From Methylobacterium adhaesivum (GTDB lineage: Bacteria > Pseudomonadota > Alphaproteobacteria > Rhizobiales > Beijerinckiaceae), in NCBI RefSeq assembly GCF_022179065.1, contig NZ_BPQD01000007.1, positions 400,518-464,517 of the forward strand: DNA of 64,000 nt. Reading direction: 5' to 3'. Position numbers and translations under genes: made by a program. Positions 18,574-27,771 of this stretch are shown piece by piece. The notes beneath the pieces were generated by a model. It worked only from the letters and a program-made list of their open reading frames with translations. It was not told the origin of the DNA and ran no database searches. Positions within the stretch are counted from its first letter, which is position 1. Each line of letters opens with the position of its first letter.

Positions 18574-21500
18574 CTATCCGAGCGCCCGTTGCAGAGCCGA
18601 GGCGAAGCCCGCGAACTCGACGGTCCGGCGCCGGTAGGACTGGAAGAAGCGCACGGTGCCGGCGCGGAGCGCGGCGCGCGGAACTCCGAGTTCGAACCCG
18701 CCGCCGAGGGCGTGCGACGTTCCGAGATGGGCCGCGATGTCGGGCCGGGCGAGGCGCGCCGCGATGCAGGCCTGCGGTCGCCCCGTCGCACCGTCCCAGA
18801 GGGCGAAGGTGCACAGCACGGGGCCGAGGCCGCGCGCGAAGGCCCAGCCCCGGCAGTCCACGATTCCGCCGAGACCTTCGACGTTCGCCCGAGCGGCCCA
18901 CTCGATGGCCGGCGGCCGCTTCAGCCGCTTGATGAAGTGCCGTCGGAAGGAGGCCGGCATCGCGCCGTCGATGCGATAGCGGCCCGGTCCCGGGGCGATC
19001 TCGAGGAACGGCGGCAGGTCGCCTCGGGGGGCCCGGCCACCGTCGAAGGTGATCGCGTAGCGTCCGGGCTCCAGGCCGGTGAGGGCGGCGACGAGGCGGA
19101 CCGTGCCGTCGCCCGCCGCGGCGGGGCCGATCCGCGCGTACCACGCCGTTCCGTCCTGCCCGCGCAACCGGAGGCTTGGGCGGGCATCGGCCGGGCCGTC
19201 GCCGTCGAGGCGTCCCGCGAGAGCCCACAGGTCCCCCGGCCCCGCGAGGAGAACGCCCCCGGCCTCGGGCAGATTGTGGCGGATGTCGCGCAGGGCAGGG
19301 CCGGGCGCGGGCGGGCCGGTATCGCGGGTGAAACGGACGAGCGCCCCGTCCGTGGCGCCGCCTGCGAAGACCTGCCCAAGGCCCTGCGCCACCAGGGGGC
19401 CTTCACGACCGACCTGCACGAGGTCGAGGGTATGGGCTCCGAAATCGAGGCCGGCGACATCGACGGTTCCGGTGAAGCCCGCCCGCGCTGCGTCGGGGTC
19501 ACCGAGGCTTGCGGCCACGTCCGGGCGGTCGTCCGGGTGCAGGAGCGCGTAGGCCGTGCGCGAGGGGCCTGTGAACCGCAGGTAGGTCCGCTCGGGTACC
19601 GGGGCGTCGAGGCGGCGCAGCCAGCCCTTCACCGAGAGATGCCGCAGGACGACGTCGTGACCGCTCGGTCGGGCGATCTCCCGGTCGTCGAGGCGCAGGC
19701 CATCGCGGGCGAAGACCAGGGTCGCGTGCGTGAGCGGAAGGGTGGTGGCCGGCAGGGCCCCATCGGGGTCGGGCAGGGCGTCGAGGAGGGGAACGGCGGG
19801 CCGGGTGCCCGCACCGCCCCCCGGCACGGCGGCCGCGCCGTCCCAGAGGATATCGCGCGTCACCCAAGAGGGGGCGTTGACCCGCAGGCCCATCTCCGCA
19901 AGCGACAGGTCGAAGGTCACGCGCAGCCGGTCCGGCACCCGGTCGTGCGGACACGGGCAGGCGGCGATGAGGCGCTCGTAGAGGGCCCGCACCCCGTCGA
20001 GATGGGCCGCCACGGTGGGGAAGTCCTTGGCCCGCACCGCCGCGCGCATCCGGTCGAGGCGGGCGGGATCGTGGTAGAGTTCGAGGAGCCGCCCCCGCAC
20101 GGCGCCCGGATCGTGGGGCGGAACGAGGAATCCGTCGACGCCGTCCGTCACCCGCTCGGCAAGCGCCCCCATGGCGGTGGCCACGGGCACCAGACCGGCC
20201 TGCCACGCCTCCGTCAGGGCGATGACGTAGGTCTCAGGCCAGGTCGAGAGGTGAAGCGAGACGTCGCAGCCCGCCAGCAGGGCATGGATGGCGTGCGGCT
20301 CATAGGGGCCCGAGATGGTGAGGCGGTCGGGTCCGATGCCCCGCAGGCGCCCGGCATGATGCTCGTCGACGCGGCCGAACACCTTGAAGTGGATGCGGTA
20401 ATCCTCGCAGATCCGCATGAGTTCGATGATGTCGCTGCCGCCCTTGTGGTGACTGAAGTTGCCGAGCACCGCGACGGTGAGGCGGGGGCCGTCCCCGGCG
20501 GTGGGGCGGGCCGTCCGCGCCATGGGAGCGGGGTCGATGGGAGCAGGGTCGACGGGGCTCAGCATCGCCAGGGTGACGATGCGGTCGGCTGCGATCTCGG
20601 GGTAGAACGCCCGCAGGTAGGCCCCCGTCGACGGCGTGCTCGTGACGAAGGCGTCGACGGCGCGCACGACAAGAGACACGAATCCGTCGCGCCGTGCCTT
20701 GGCCCCCGAGGGATAGTTGCTGGCGGCGACGAGGCAGGCGTCGCACTGATCGCGCCCGCGCCTCACCACGTCGCAGAAGCGGCCGGCATGGTCGAGGAGC
20801 AGCCAGCGCTCGCAGATGAGGTAGTGGTCGTGCAGGTGGTAGACCACGGGCACGCCGCAGGCCCGAGCCACCAGGGGCAGGCTGAGCGGCAGGTGGAGAA
20901 GATGGTGGATGTGGACGAGGTCCACCCGCTGCTCGAACAGGATCCGCTCGAACACGCCCTCGACATGGGGATCGGTGAGCTTGGGCAGGCCCGTCTCGCC
21001 ACACGGCACGGTCTCGCTCACCCCCTCGCCTTCGAGCCGCAGAGACCAGTGCCCGTCGTGGAGGATGGGAAATAGAAAAAGGATCTCGTAGTCCGGCGCG
21101 AGGCCCGACAGGGCCTCCTGATAGATCTCGACGCCGCCGCCGCCGCGATGGCCCGCGCGGTTGTGGCTGAGCATCAGCACCCGGCGCGGAGCCGGCCGCC
21201 GTGTGGGACGCGGGCGCTGCGGCAGGGCGGCCGCCGCCGCGAGGATCGCGGCGACGCGGTGGTCGTAGAGGTGCTCGGCCTGTGTACGGGCCCGGGCCGC
21301 CCGCGCGGCCGCGATCCGCGCCTGCGGCTGCTCCAGCATCTCGCCGATGACGCGGGCGCCCGCCGCGTCGTCGGCACAGAGCGCGATCTCGGAATTTGGC
21401 TCGTAATAGTCGCGGATCTCGGGCTCGGGCGAGATTACCACCTGGAACCCGCCGGCCAGCGCCGTCTCGAACAGCCGGGGCGGCGGCGTCGAGCCTTGGG

Positions 21501-22185
21501 CCTGCTTCGTGTCGGAGGCGGAGAACACCCGCGGCAGGGTGAGGACGACGCGGCTGCGGTTGGCCAATCGCGCGAAATCGCGGTTGCCGCAGCGCCAGTC
21601 CGTGACCAAGCCCGGATCGTCGAGGGCGGGCGGACCGATATAGGTGTTCCACGGCAGGGCGAGCTTGACCTTCAGGTCGGGCGGCAGGCGTTCCAGGATC
21701 GCGTTGAGGCTCTCCACCCGGTTCGGCCAAGCGGTGCCGATGAACAGCAGATCGTAGAGGTAGTCCCGGTCGTCGCCGAGAACGGGCAGGTCCTGGAACA
21801 GGCTCGCGGCCGCGAGGGGCAGGTGCCGGGCCCGGCCCCCATACGCCGGGACGCTGGCCCGGTCGTTGGTGAAGACGAGATCGAAGGCCGTCGAGCAGCG
21901 CACGTTGTCGGCGAGCTCGTAGGGGTCTTCCGTGGTCCAAAGGATGCTCAAGCGCGCGAGTGCCGCGAGGCGGCCGAGAACGGGCGCGTGCTTGCGGGCG
22001 CCGCCGAAGGCGAACACGGTGTCGAGGCCTTCGTCCGCCAGGGTCGCCAGGGCGTCGGCGTGGCCGGCGAGGTGCACGCGTGACACACTGGGATGGCGCC
22101 TGAGGGCATCGGCGAGGCCAAGCACGATGTAATGGTTGTGCGTGCCCGGCTCCGTGTCGAGAAGCAGGATCGAGAAACCGGCCAT
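18574..22185 (-). CDS. large multi-domain glycosyltransferase
   Basis: 1203-residue protein with three parts. Residues 1 to about 325 form a CgeB-like glycosyltransferase (TTEDPYEL, FTNDRASV, FIGTAWPNRVE) similar to the protein of the next gene upstream. Residues about 332-745 form a GT4-type glycosyltransferase (SHNRAGHRGGGG; LGNFSHHKGGSD; PETYVIALTEAWQAGLVPVA). The remainder is beta-rich and contains two related units near residues 853-921 and 1113-1200, each with RPD[VI]AxxLG followed by an AGF- or GGF-type strand. It probably builds a surface glycan at the cytoplasmic membrane. The ATG at 22185 lies 17 bases after the upstream stop. Donor and acceptor sugars are unknown. Confidence 0.85.
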   Translation of the reverse strand: MAGFSILLLDTEPGTHNHYIVLGLADALRRHPSVSRVHLAGHADALATLADEGLDTVFAFGGARKHAPVLGRLAALARLSILWTTEDPYELADNVRCSTAFDLVFTNDRASVPAYGGRARHLPLAAASLFQDLPVLGDDRDYLYDLLFIGTAWPNRVESLNAILERLPPDLKVKLALPWNTYIGPPALDDPGLVTDWRCGNRDFARLANRSRVVLTLPRVFSASDTKQAQGSTPPPRLFETALAGGFQVVISPEPEIRDYYEPNSEIALCADDAAGARVIGEMLEQPQARIAAARAARARTQAEHLYDHRVAAILAAAAALPQRPRPTRRPAPRRVLMLSHNRAGHRGGGGVEIYQEALSGLAPDYEILFLFPILHDGHWSLRLEGEGVSETVPCGETGLPKLTDPHVEGVFERILFEQRVDLVHIHHLLHLPLSLPLVARACGVPVVYHLHDHYLICERWLLLDHAGRFCDVVRRGRDQCDACLVAASNYPSGAKARRDGFVSLVVRAVDAFVTSTPSTGAYLRAFYPEIAADRIVTLAMLSPVDPAPIDPAPMARTARPTAGDGPRLTVAVLGNFSHHKGGSDIIELMRICEDYRIHFKVFGRVDEHHAGRLRGIGPDRLTISGPYEPHAIHALLAGCDVSLHLSTWPETYVIALTEAWQAGLVPVATAMGALAERVTDGVDGFLVPPHDPGAVRGRLLELYHDPARLDRMRAAVRAKDFPTVAAHLDGVRALYERLIAACPCPHDRVPDRLRVTFDLSLAEMGLRVNAPSWVTRDILWDGAAAVPGGGAGTRPAVPLLDALPDPDGALPATTLPLTHATLVFARDGLRLDDREIARPSGHDVVLRHLSVKGWLRRLDAPVPERTYLRFTGPSRTAYALLHPDDRPDVAASLGDPDAARAGFTGTVDVAGLDFGAHTLDLVQVGREGPLVAQGLGQVFAGGATDGALVRFTRDTGPPAPGPALRDIRHNLPEAGGVLLAGPGDLWALAGRLDGDGPADARPSLRLRGQDGTAWYARIGPAAAGDGTVRLVAALTGLEPGRYAITFDGGRAPRGDLPPFLEIAPGPGRYRIDGAMPASFRRHFIKRLKRPPAIEWAARANVEGLGGIVDCRGWAFARGLGPVLCTFALWDGATGRPQACIAARLARPDIAAHLGTSHALGGGFELGVPRAALRAGTVRFFQSYRRRTVEFAGFASALQRALG

Positions 22186-22202
22186 GGGCGCTGCGTGGTC
22201 CG

Positions 22203-23249
22203 TCAGCGCCGGACCATGGCGAGGCGTGGTCGCTCGGGCGCGCCGGCCGTCTCCATCGTCACACGCGTACGGCGGCACAGGGTGAGGATCCGGGCCGCGC
22301 GCTGCGCGTAGGTGTGCTCGCGCAGGGCCCGGCTCTGGGCGCGGGCGGCGATGGCCTGGATTGCCGCCGGATCGTCGAGGGCCTGCGCGATGGCGCGGGC
22401 GATGTCGGCGACCCCGTCCACGAGCAGGATTTCCCGGCCGGGCTCGAACACGTCGCAGATTTCGAGACCGGTGGCGAAATAGAGCTGCGCCGAGCCGGCG
22501 AGGGCCACCTCGAAGGTGCGGGGGCCGGGCGTGGCCGGCGGCAGGGCGAAACGGCGGTTGGCGATGTCGAGGTCGCGCCCGATGTTGAGAGTCAGGCGGG
22601 CGCCCGCGGCATGGTCCGCCATCTCGGCCGGGCTGAGGCGCCGGTTCGTGGCGCAGCGGATGTCGGACGGCCAGTCGGTCCCGAGGATCGCCACGGGATG
22701 GCGCGACAGCACGGCATCGGCCCGGCGGATCAGGGCGACGCGGTTCGGATAGGCGACGCCGCAGAAGAACACCACGTTCTCCCGCTCCGACACCGGCACG
22801 AGGTCGCGAAAGTGGCGCGCCCGCGAGGCGGCCAGGGGCAGGTGGTGGACGTTGCCGTGCCGGTAATGATGCACGGCCCAGGAATCGTTTGAGAAGATGA
22901 TGTCGGCGTTGAGTTCGGCCTTGAACGCATAATCGAATTCATAGGGGTCGTCGGTCAGCCAATAGGCGAGTTCGGCCCCGGCACCGTCCGCCGCGCGACG
23001 AAGTCCGCGCAGATCGGAGGCATCCGGCACGAGACTGCCGACGGCGACCACGAGATCGGGACGGAACTGACGGATCACCGCCGGCGCGAGGTCGAGGGGC
23101 ACCGTCTTTACCTGAGCCTCGCCCAGGATTTCGACGAACCCTTCGGCGAGACTCGGGCGGATCGCGGTATTGGTATTCAGGGCATCTTGAAACGTACTCG
23201 TTACGAGCACCTTTTGTCCGCCGAAACCTCGCGCGGTGTGAAAATTCAT
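22203..23249 (-). CDS. CgeB-like glycosyltransferase
   Basis: 348-residue glycosyltransferase of the CgeB/DUF3880 type. It begins MNFHTARGFGGQKVLV. The characteristic segments are YWLTDDPYEFD near residue 95, FSNDSWAVHHY near residue 120, FFCGVAYPNRV near residue 155, and GPRTFEVALAG in the C-terminal nucleotide-sugar lobe. It is paralogous to the N-terminal domain of the 1203-residue protein encoded just downstream, with which it forms an operon. The start ATG at 23249 faces the divergent operon across an AT-rich gap of 145 bases. The sugar specificity is unknown. Confidence 0.83.
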   Translation of the reverse strand: MNFHTARGFGGQKVLVTSTFQDALNTNTAIRPSLAEGFVEILGEAQVKTVPLDLAPAVIRQFRPDLVVAVGSLVPDASDLRGLRRAADGAGAELAYWLTDDPYEFDYAFKAELNADIIFSNDSWAVHHYRHGNVHHLPLAASRARHFRDLVPVSERENVVFFCGVAYPNRVALIRRADAVLSRHPVAILGTDWPSDIRCATNRRLSPAEMADHAAGARLTLNIGRDLDIANRRFALPPATPGPRTFEVALAGSAQLYFATGLEICDVFEPGREILLVDGVADIARAIAQALDDPAAIQAIAARAQSRALREHTYAQRAARILTLCRRTRVTMETAGAPERPRLAMVRR

Positions 23250-23394
23250 CCTGTGTCTCGAGCTGAACAACGAAGCATGACGGTTTGACTTTGCGAACGC
23301 CAAAACAATAAGTCCGAGGCTTTCAATTGTCCATGCGTCCCATAAAAAGCTCTTACCAGGGACAAACGGCAATAGAATACACGACAAATGGCAA
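23250..23394. promoter_or_regulatory. divergent promoter region of the polysaccharide locus
   Basis: 145-base AT-rich gap between two divergent polysaccharide operons. It stands out from the GC-rich genes on both sides and must hold both promoters. I cannot assign -35/-10 elements with confidence. Confidence 0.4.
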
Positions 23395-25131
23395 ATGAGC
23401 TGGGATAAATTGGCAATCGCTACGGCCACGCCTGAACCGGCGCCCCTCGTGGTCCCCGGTCCGGACGCGCGCGTGCTCCATCCGTTTCGGCCGCTCCTCA
23501 CGGGGTCGGTCGTCCTCGCCGGGGCCGCGTCGGACCCGCTCCTCGCCGCCCTTCGCGAGACGGCGCGGAGCGTCGCGACCGGCGATGGGCGCGGGGACGG
23601 CCTCTGCGTCGACACGGTCGTGCTGGTCGCCCCGGAGGGGTCGGAGGCGGATCCTCTGGGGGAGGCGGTCGCCCGGCTGAATCCGGGCGGCCACCTGATC
23701 GTGGTGGTCGAGAACGCCTTGAGCCTGCGCCGCTTCGCCGATCGCCCCGAGACCGCCGGGATGCCCAACCTGTTCACCCCGGAGGATCGCGCGGGACCGG
23801 ACGGCTCCATGCTGCCGACGCGCCGGGGCCTACGGGACCGGCTGGCCGATCTCGGCCTCCCGGAGCAGGCGTGGTGGTTTCCCTTTCCCAGCCACCACGT
23901 CGCCCTCAGCCTCGTCTCTGAGAACGGGCTGGCGCCGCACGGGGCGGGCACGTTCGATCCGGGCATCCTCGCCGCCGAGTCCGCGTCGTTCGATTCCCCC
24001 ACCGGGGGAGGAGACCGCCTCCGGCGCGCATGGGCCGGAGTCGCCCAGGCCGGCCTCCTGGGCGATTTCGCCCCCGCCTTCGCCGTGGCGGCCTCGGCGG
24101 CGGCCCTCCCGGCCGATCCCCGCCTCGCCGTGCATTTCGGCCATCGCCGCCGCCCCGCCTTCGACAAGGCGGTGACCTTCGCGCGGGTGGGTGAGACGAT
24201 CCGGGTCACGCGCGCCGCGCTCCATCCCGGCCCGCCGCGCACCGTGGCGGGCGTCACCAACCTTTTCCCGGACGAGCCCTACATCCCCGGCGTGCCGTGG
24301 CAGGCGGGCCTGCGGACCCTCCTCGCCCGGGACGGCTGGACCGTGGCGGAGATCGTCGCCTGGGCCCGCATCTGGTGGGACGCCGTGCGGACGCTCCACG
24401 GCGGAGGGGGCGACCTCACCCTCGGCATGTCCCTGCCCGGCACGGCCATCGATGCGATTCCGCGCAACCTCCTGCACCGGAACGGAAGCCCGGTGTTCAT
24501 TGATGCCGAATGGGCGGTCGACACTCTGACCGTCGACCACCTCCTCGTGCGCGGCCTCGTCAACGCGCTCACCGACATCGAGGCCTGCGGCACGCCCGGC
24601 CCCGGCATCGGGCCGTCCCTGCTGCCCCTCGTCCGACGCATTGCCGACGGGTTGGGCCTGCCCCTCGACGGAGCGACCCTGGATGAAGCCCTGTGCCGCG
24701 AGAGCCGGTTCCAGACGACGGTGAGCGGAATCGAGACGCGGCGCGACCGTGCCTGGCTCGCCGGCACCCGGCTGCCCCTGCCCCCAGCCGTGCCAGATCC
24801 CCTCGCTGAACGCGACCGCGCCATCGCCCGCCTGCAGGACGAAGTCGCAGCTCTTCGGGCGGAGAGCGAGCGCCGGGTCGCCGCCGTCACCGAAGAGCTG
24901 GAGGAGTCGCGCCGCCGGACCGACCGCGTCATCCGGTACGCGGCGGAACTCGATCGGGATCGCGGGCGCTTGAGCCAAGCCCTGGCCGAGGCGCAGACCC
25001 GTGGCGACCGCCTCGAGGCGGCGCGGATTCCAGACCGGGGCGGGCGCTATCGCATCTTCGCCGGCGCCGTCCGCGACGCGCTGGCCACCGGTTTGCGCCG
25101 CGCGCGAATGCGGGACGGCCGGGCACCATGA
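23395..25131 (+). CDS. WbdD-like protein: degenerate methyltransferase, kinase-like domain and C-terminal coiled coil
   Basis: 578-residue protein with three recognisable parts. Residues 30-175 look like the back half of a class I methyltransferase (ARLNPGGHLIVVVENA, then LRDRLADLGL), but I find no GxGxG S-adenosylmethionine loop. Residues about 230-440 carry kinase-like signatures: a catalytic-loop-like DAIPRN (D353, N358) and a metal-site-like FIDAEW (D370). Residues about 478-545 form a charged coiled coil (LAERDRAIARLQDEVAALR), followed by a basic tail. This order recalls WbdD, which caps O-antigen chains and measures their length. The start lacks a clear ribosome site. The stop overlaps the next gene (ATGA). 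Confidence 0.65.
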   Translation: MSWDKLAIATATPEPAPLVVPGPDARVLHPFRPLLTGSVVLAGAASDPLLAALRETARSVATGDGRGDGLCVDTVVLVAPEGSEADPLGEAVARLNPGGHLIVVVENALSLRRFADRPETAGMPNLFTPEDRAGPDGSMLPTRRGLRDRLADLGLPEQAWWFPFPSHHVALSLVSENGLAPHGAGTFDPGILAAESASFDSPTGGGDRLRRAWAGVAQAGLLGDFAPAFAVAASAAALPADPRLAVHFGHRRRPAFDKAVTFARVGETIRVTRAALHPGPPRTVAGVTNLFPDEPYIPGVPWQAGLRTLLARDGWTVAEIVAWARIWWDAVRTLHGGGGDLTLGMSLPGTAIDAIPRNLLHRNGSPVFIDAEWAVDTLTVDHLLVRGLVNALTDIEACGTPGPGIGPSLLPLVRRIADGLGLPLDGATLDEALCRESRFQTTVSGIETRRDRAWLAGTRLPLPPAVPDPLAERDRAIARLQDEVAALRAESERRVAAVTEELEESRRRTDRVIRYAAELDRDRGRLSQALAEAQTRGDRLEAARIPDRGGRYRIFAGAVRDALATGLRRARMRDGRAP

Positions 25132-27011
25132 CCCATCCGTACACCGCCCTGCCCGACCGGGCGTTCTGGTCCCGAGCCTTCGCGGAGCGCGCGCCGCGAG
25201 ACCTCGTCGATCCGCGTACCGGACCGCTGGTCCCGGACGGCGCCGCCATCGTGTCGGTGGGCAGCTGCTTTGCCGCCAACCTCGTGCCATTCCTGGAGCG
25301 CGCCGGGCTCTGCTACCTTCGAACCGAGCCCCTGGCCGATTGGTTGCGGATCGCGCCCGAGGCCCTCGGCTACGGCCGCTACAGTGCCGCCTACGGCAAC
25401 GTCTATACGGCCCGGCAGCTGCTCCAGCTCCTGCGCCGGGCCTGCGGAACCTTCGCGCCCGCCGAGGACCGCTGGCCCGAGGCCGACCGCGTCGTCGACC
25501 CCTACCGGCCCGGCCTGCGCTACGCCGCGCGAACGGACACGGAATTCACGGCGCTGACCACCCAGCACCTCCGGCTGACACGGGACGCGTTCGCGCAAGC
25601 CGGCGTCGTCATCGTCACCCTCGGGCTCACGGAAGCCTGGACGGGCCTCGACGGCGCGGTGTTCCCAGCCTGCCCCGGCACCGTGGCGGGGCGGTTCGAC
25701 CCCGAGCGCCACCGCTTCGTCGACTTCTCCTGCGCGGAGGTGACGGCGGATCTCGCCGCCTTCGTCACGGAATTGCGGGCCCTCAACCCGGGGGCCCGCG
25801 TCATCCTCACGGTCTCGCCCGTGCCCCTCGTCGCCACGGCGGGCGGGCGTCACGTGCTCGAAGCCACTGCCCACGCCAAGGCGGTCCTGCGCGTGGCGGC
25901 CGGGGAGGTCGCCCGCGCCCTACCGGAGGTGATCTACTTTCCCGCCTACGAGATCGTCACCGGGCCGCAGGCGCCGGACAGCTACTTCGCGCCGGACCGG
26001 CGCAGCGTCGGCCCGGAGGGGATCCGCGCGGTGATGCGAACCTTCCTCGCCGCCTGCGGCCGGGACCTTGCGGAGGACATTGACGCGCCCCCCCCGGAAC
26101 CGATGCCCGCCGCCGCGCGCCTGTCGCACGCCATCGCGCAAGCCGAGTGCGAGGAGGAGATGACCGGGCGCCCCGCCGCCGAACCGCCCTCCCCCGCCCT
26201 TCGCCCGCTCCACGAGATGAACGCCAAAATGCCCGACACCATGCCGCACGACGCCCCCGATCCCGACACCGCCGCCCGGATCGCGGCGCTTGCCGCCGAA
26301 CACGGGCCCCTGCCGGCGGATTTCGACGGCACTACCTATATCGGCCTGCATCCCGACCTCGCAGCCCTGTTCACGAAAGCCTGGCAGGGCGAGCTTCACT
26401 ACCTCGAACACGGCCGTCGCGAGGGTCGGCTCTACCCCTCGAACGTGACGCGGGCCGAGACCAAGGTCGCCCAGGCCCGGCGCATCGCCCTCGTCCTCGA
26501 CGGCCTCGACGGCGCCGGCAAATCGACCATCGCCCGTCTGGTGGCCGAGGCCATCGGCGGCTGCGTGCTCCACCCCTACGACGGCAACGGGCCGCTCCTC
26601 GTCTGGCTCGCCCGCACGGGCCAGCACGCGCTGGCCGATTCCATCGCCCACGCGGCCGTGGCCATGGCCATGGACCGGGTGCCCGAGGGCGTACCCATCG
26701 TGTTCGACCGACACTGGTTCACCGCCTCGCAGCTGCTGTCGTCGCTCTACCGCCCCGGCTGGGAGCCTCGGCCTTTCACCCTCCTGTGCTGGGCCGACCG
26801 CGAGACCACCGTGGCGCGCATGATCGCCCGGGGCGAGGACCGCGACGCCCTGGAGATGACGCAGGACCGCGTCGACACCTACCGGCGGCTCGCCGCAGAA
26901 CTCGACGTGCCGCTCCTCGACACCTCGCGCACCACGCCGGAGGAAGCGGCGGCCCATGTCCTCGCTCTGCTCACCGAGCGGGGCATCCTGCCGTGGCGGG
27001 GCGCGGCGTGA
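25128..27011 (+). CDS. GSCFA-domain protein fused to an HPDL motif and thymidylate-kinase-like domain
   Basis: 627-residue fusion. Residues 1 to about 325 are a GSCFA domain (GSCFA at 45-49, then TEPLADWL and VTLGLTEAW), an SGNH-related fold found in glycan loci. After a linker, residues 404-439 hold a short motif (LHPDLAALFT, then HYLEHGRREGR). Residues about 448-627 are a P-loop kinase of thymidylate-kinase type: DGLDGAGKST at 458-467, FDRHWFTASQLLSS (like the TMK DR motif), and a C-terminal DTSRTTPEEAA. The last 245 residues closely match the C terminus of the glycosyltransferase encoded two genes downstream. Start and stop both overlap their neighbours, so it is tightly coupled. The substrate is unknown. 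Confidence 0.8.
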   Translation: MTHPYTALPDRAFWSRAFAERAPRDLVDPRTGPLVPDGAAIVSVGSCFAANLVPFLERAGLCYLRTEPLADWLRIAPEALGYGRYSAAYGNVYTARQLLQLLRRACGTFAPAEDRWPEADRVVDPYRPGLRYAARTDTEFTALTTQHLRLTRDAFAQAGVVIVTLGLTEAWTGLDGAVFPACPGTVAGRFDPERHRFVDFSCAEVTADLAAFVTELRALNPGARVILTVSPVPLVATAGGRHVLEATAHAKAVLRVAAGEVARALPEVIYFPAYEIVTGPQAPDSYFAPDRRSVGPEGIRAVMRTFLAACGRDLAEDIDAPPPEPMPAAARLSHAIAQAECEEEMTGRPAAEPPSPALRPLHEMNAKMPDTMPHDAPDPDTAARIAALAAEHGPLPADFDGTTYIGLHPDLAALFTKAWQGELHYLEHGRREGRLYPSNVTRAETKVAQARRIALVLDGLDGAGKSTIARLVAEAIGGCVLHPYDGNGPLLVWLARTGQHALADSIAHAAVAMAMDRVPEGVPIVFDRHWFTASQLLSSLYRPGWEPRPFTLLCWADRETTVARMIARGEDRDALEMTQDRVDTYRRLAAELDVPLLDTSRTTPEEAAAHVLALLTERGILPWRGAA

Positions 27012-27748
27012 GCCCCATCATCATCGCCGGACATTCGCATCGCAAGGCCCTCGGCGTCGCGCGGGGCGACCGAACGCAGGCGCCGGACCTGCTGCCCCTG
27101 GAGCCGGCGGATCCGCGCTTCCTCGGCCTCTCGGGCGGCCCGAAACAGGCGGTCTACTGGGATCGCCTCTGCGCCCTGGCCCCCGGCCGGCGCATCGCCC
27201 TGGCCTGGGAGGGCAACCGCTACAACGATGCGTTCCTGCTCCAGGGCGTGCCGGCCTTCGATCTCTTCGTGGCGGAACTGCCGCATCTACCGATCCTGCC
27301 AGGCAGGGTTCTGGTGCCCGAACGCGCCGTCCGCGAGCGCTTCGCCGAGACGGCGGCGGGCCTCGCGAGGTTTCTCGAACGGCTGCTGACGCGAGGTCCG
27401 GCCGGCCTCGTCCTCGTCGGGGCCCCGCCGCCCAAGGCCGACACGGAGCGCCTTACGGCCCTCCTTGGCATCGGCGCCTATGACGCCAAGCTCGCCGCCG
27501 CGAACGGCCTCGACCCGGAGCGCCTGACCCTCACCCCCGCCTCCGTGCGGCTCAAGCTCTGGCAGGTGGAGCAGACTGTCCTGCGCGGCGTGGCGGAACG
27601 CTTCGGTTGCGCCGTCGTGCCGGCGACCAAAGCTTGCTTCGACACGCAAGGTTGCCTCCACCCGGACTACTGGGCCGAGGATGCCACCCACGCCAACGCC
27701 GCTTATGGCGCCTTCATGCGCGACGACATCGCTAACCATTTCACGTGA
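27008..27748 (+). CDS. SGNH-hydrolase-like protein
   Basis: 246-residue protein with a possible SGNH/GDSL hydrolase layout. Block I is like AGHSH near residue 9 (serine at S10). WEGNRYND near residue 66 has the asparagine of block III. The C-terminal EDATHANAAY has the Asp-x-x-His pair of block V. Such enzymes add or remove acyl groups on carbohydrates. There is no signal peptide, so it probably acts in the cytosol. GTG at 27008 overlaps the stop of the preceding gene. It lies between two fusion genes that share the kinase module. The family call rests on these motifs alone. Confidence 0.65.
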   Translation: MSPIIIAGHSHRKALGVARGDRTQAPDLLPLEPADPRFLGLSGGPKQAVYWDRLCALAPGRRIALAWEGNRYNDAFLLQGVPAFDLFVAELPHLPILPGRVLVPERAVRERFAETAAGLARFLERLLTRGPAGLVLVGAPPPKADTERLTALLGIGAYDAKLAAANGLDPERLTLTPASVRLKLWQVEQTVLRGVAERFGCAVVPATKACFDTQGCLHPDYWAEDATHANAAYGAFMRDDIANHFT

Positions 27749-27771
27749 AAATCCCGGGGAGAACGGCGCCC

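Noticed and set aside
18376-21075. 899-codon plus-strand open frame
   Set aside because: Antisense shadow of the large glycosyltransferase. It shows no domain and has a low-complexity composition.
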